Origin: DSOI01 sp041394885
GTDB lineage: Bacteria > Acidobacteriota > Terriglobia > Bryobacterales > Bryobacteraceae
Length of the DNA stretch: 64,000 bases
NCBI GenBank assembly: GCA_041394885.1
Contig: JAWKHI010000008.1
Location: 1-64,000 of the forward strand
Direction of reading: 5' to 3'
Both the position numbers and the translations under genes were made by a program. Shown here in pieces: positions 62,639 through 64,000 of the stretch (positions are counted from its first letter, which is position 1; every line of letters starts with the position of its first letter). Under the pieces are notes generated by a model. The model saw nothing but the letters and a program-made list of their open reading frames with translations. It made no database searches and had not been told where the DNA came from.

Positions 62639-63796
62639 ATGAAGAGCGCGATCCTCGGCATCTTGGCGATTGCACCGCTCTGTTTTTCGCAGGACGTACC
62701 GTGCCCGAAAGACGTTTTCCTCGACGTTTCCAAATACCCCGGCGCCGGACCGCAGTACCCGAAGCCTCGCCTGGATGCCGGCTGCGAAGGGGAGACGCTC
62801 GTGGTGCGCAGCAATGGCATACCCCACTACGAGTTCGTTCAGGTAACGCCGAATCCTCTCAAGGAGCAGGATTACGAATTTCGCCTCCCACTCGCGCCCA
62901 AGCTGGCCAGCCAGCCCACTCCGATCCCTTTGCTCGGGAGCGCCGGGCTCACCATCAATGGACTTGTCTTCTACGGACCTAACGAAGGTCCGGTTCCCGA
63001 GTCCGAACAGTTCGGCGACCCGATCTTCAATTCGATCATGGATGCCTGCATGGGCCATACTGCACTCGAATATCACTATCACGCGATGGTGCAGTCCTGT
63101 CTCAGTGCGGTGAAGGAAGGTCGGCCGTCTCCGATTCTCGGCTTCGCCTACGACGGCTTCCCAATCCGTGGTCCATGGGGATGCCTCGACAAAGATTGCG
63201 CCAAAGTGGTGAAGTTCAAAAGCAGTTGGGAAAAAGTTAGAAAGCCGCACACCGATTCCTGGGACGCCTACGACTACGTGAGGAAGGACGGTCCAGAGTA
63301 TCTGGACCAATGCAATGGCCGCACCGGTCCCGACGGCGCCTATAGTTATCACGTCACCGAAACCTGGCCGTACATCATCGGATGTTATGCGGGTGAACCG
63401 GTCCGCCAACGGCGGCCTGGCGTAAGCCGGGGCCCAGGCGGACCTCCTCCTGGCGGCCCGCCCCGTCCAACCGCACAGCAGGTAGCAGCGGCGGCAGCGA
63501 AGCTGAAGATCGATCCGGCCGTGTTGGCCAAGGCCTTGCGCGTCACCCCAGGCTCAGTGAAGCCGATCAACCTGGCGGCGTCCGCGCGCGCGTTGCAGGT
63601 GACCGAAAGCGACCTGGCCGAAGCCCTCGGCCTGCGACGTCCGCCCGCGCGCCAGCGACCAAATCAGGCCCCACCGGGCCAGGCACCGTGTTTCTTTCGA
63701 TGCGGCCAAAGCGACGCCAAAGCCACCGGCTGCACGCTCACCCCGGACCACAAGGTGGTCTGCGGCCGGCCCTGCGAAAACAACCGATGCGGCTAG
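62639..63796 (+). CDS. Exported YHYH-domain protein
   Basis: 385 residues with a signal peptide (MKSAILGILAIAPLCFSQ). The YHYH signature is EYHYHAMVQ (residues 144-152) with the flanking PHYEF, NGLVFYGPNEGPVP and SYHVTETWPYIIGCYAGEP. The C-terminal third is a low-complexity Pro/Gly/Arg/Ala stretch (SRGPGGPPPGGPPRP) then an Ala-rich helix and a final Cys-rich tail. YHYH proteins are often encoded near oxidoreductases and may bind metal through the His-rich motif. It lies 2 bp after the PQQ dehydrogenase and overlaps the next gene, so it is part of the same operon. Confidence 0.85.
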   Translation: MKSAILGILAIAPLCFSQDVPCPKDVFLDVSKYPGAGPQYPKPRLDAGCEGETLVVRSNGIPHYEFVQVTPNPLKEQDYEFRLPLAPKLASQPTPIPLLGSAGLTINGLVFYGPNEGPVPESEQFGDPIFNSIMDACMGHTALEYHYHAMVQSCLSAVKEGRPSPILGFAYDGFPIRGPWGCLDKDCAKVVKFKSSWEKVRKPHTDSWDAYDYVRKDGPEYLDQCNGRTGPDGAYSYHVTETWPYIIGCYAGEPVRQRRPGVSRGPGGPPPGGPPRPTAQQVAAAAAKLKIDPAVLAKALRVTPGSVKPINLAASARALQVTESDLAEALGLRRPPARQRPNQAPPGQAPCFFRCGQSDAKATGCTLTPDHKVVCGRPCENNRCG

Positions 63797-64000
63797 GACG
63801 CCTCGCCTTCGTAGCGGCGGCGATCCTGGCTGCCATCGCGGCACGGCCCCAGAATCACTCACAACATCGGATTACACCGGTCTGGCCCGATCGGCCCATC
63901 CCGTCAATCACACTTCACTTCGTTCCGGATCAAATGGACGGCTACAACCTTTACATCGAGACACAGAACTTCCGATTCACGCCGGAGGCTGTGAACACGG
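63787..64000 (+). CDS. Exported protein cut by the right window edge
   Basis: 71 residues visible from ATG 63787, overlapping the YHYH gene end. A signal-like start MRLGRLAFVAAAILAAIAAR is followed by ITPVWPDRPIPSITLHFVPD and GYNLYIETQNFRFTPEAVNT. The latter resembles the beginning of plastocyanin/cupredoxin-like or copper-chaperone-type exported proteins, but too little is visible to assign. It is probably the fourth gene of the cytochrome-dehydrogenase operon. Confidence 0.6.
   Translation, partial: MRLGRLAFVAAAILAAIAARPQNHSQHRITPVWPDRPIPSITLHFVPDQMDGYNLYIETQNFRFTPEAVNT

Overview
The window is high-GC bacterial DNA that most resembles an acidobacterium of the Solibacter/Bryobacter type (order Bryobacterales). 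I infer this from gene content, not from a database search. The evidence is two very large Oar-like TonB-dependent receptors with N-terminal carboxypeptidase-regulatory folds, two tandem VWFA proteins of the acidobacterial kind, a giant Ig-repeat protein with a Solibacter-type C-terminal domain, a subtilase with NLVWGT tail repeats, many TAT- and lipoprotein-type exported proteins, and a Gram-negative envelope (KDO synthesis, RND efflux). I saw no rRNA, tRNA, IS element, CRISPR array or phage region. It looks like chromosomal backbone with many short, mostly translationally coupled operons.

Layout. 1-2.1 kb: a MacB/FtsX-type permease (cut by the left edge) coupled to a TPR protein. 2.2-8.8 kb: a Fis-type small regulator, two exported proteins of unknown role, a di-heme peroxidase (MauG/CcpA-like), a subtilase with a repeat tail, and a TAT-type unknown protein. 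9.0-12.5 kb: first TonB-dependent receptor, with a good sigma70-type promoter. 12.6-15.6 kb: TPR lipoprotein, then a long leader region with possible RNA structure ahead of an orphan CpaE-like ATPase. 15.6-20.3 kb: PLP fold-III enzyme, exported methyltransferase, PIG-L deacetylase, unknown lipoprotein, bicupin. 20.5-24.7 kb: 1,400-residue Ig-repeat protein. 24.9-26.3 kb: ArsR-SRPBCC-DinB operon with an operator inside its promoter. 26.4-32.0 kb: complete tripartite RND efflux operon. 32.1-35.2 kb: TAT lipoprotein amidohydrolase, methyltransferase, a frameshifted NAD(P)-binding gene and a 68-residue protein. 35.2-37.2 kb: two VWA proteins. 37.3-40.1 kb: CpxAR-like two-component system behind two tiny membrane proteins. 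40.3-43.8 kb: second TonB-dependent receptor. 44.0-47.7 kb: WXXGXW protein, then kdsB-pyrG-kdsA (CTP supply and KDO activation/synthesis for LPS). 47.7-50.1 kb: DUF1232 protein, TlpA-like thioredoxin and TIM-barrel isomerase. 50.1-50.8 kb: VapBC-type toxin-antitoxin. 50.9-56.0 kb: tightly overlapped pncB-pncA-Mre11/SbcD-like-Rad50/SbcC-like operon. 56.0-60.2 kb: PQQ-type propeller with an EF-hand-like loop, tiny secreted protein, U32 (RlhA-like) protein. 60.2-64.0 kb: di-heme cytochrome c, PQQ alcohol dehydrogenase carrying the extra lanthanide-type Asp, YHYH protein and a gene cut by the right edge.

Items most worth a second look: the four-gene coupling of NAD salvage to an SMC-like nuclease pair whose ATPase has no zinc hook but a beta-rich insert; the NLVWGT tail of the subtilase; the signal-peptide-bearing methyltransferase; the long hairpin over the U32 start codon; the long cpaE-like leader; and the one-base frameshift in the NAD(P)-binding gene. 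No single locus clearly announces a wholly new system.
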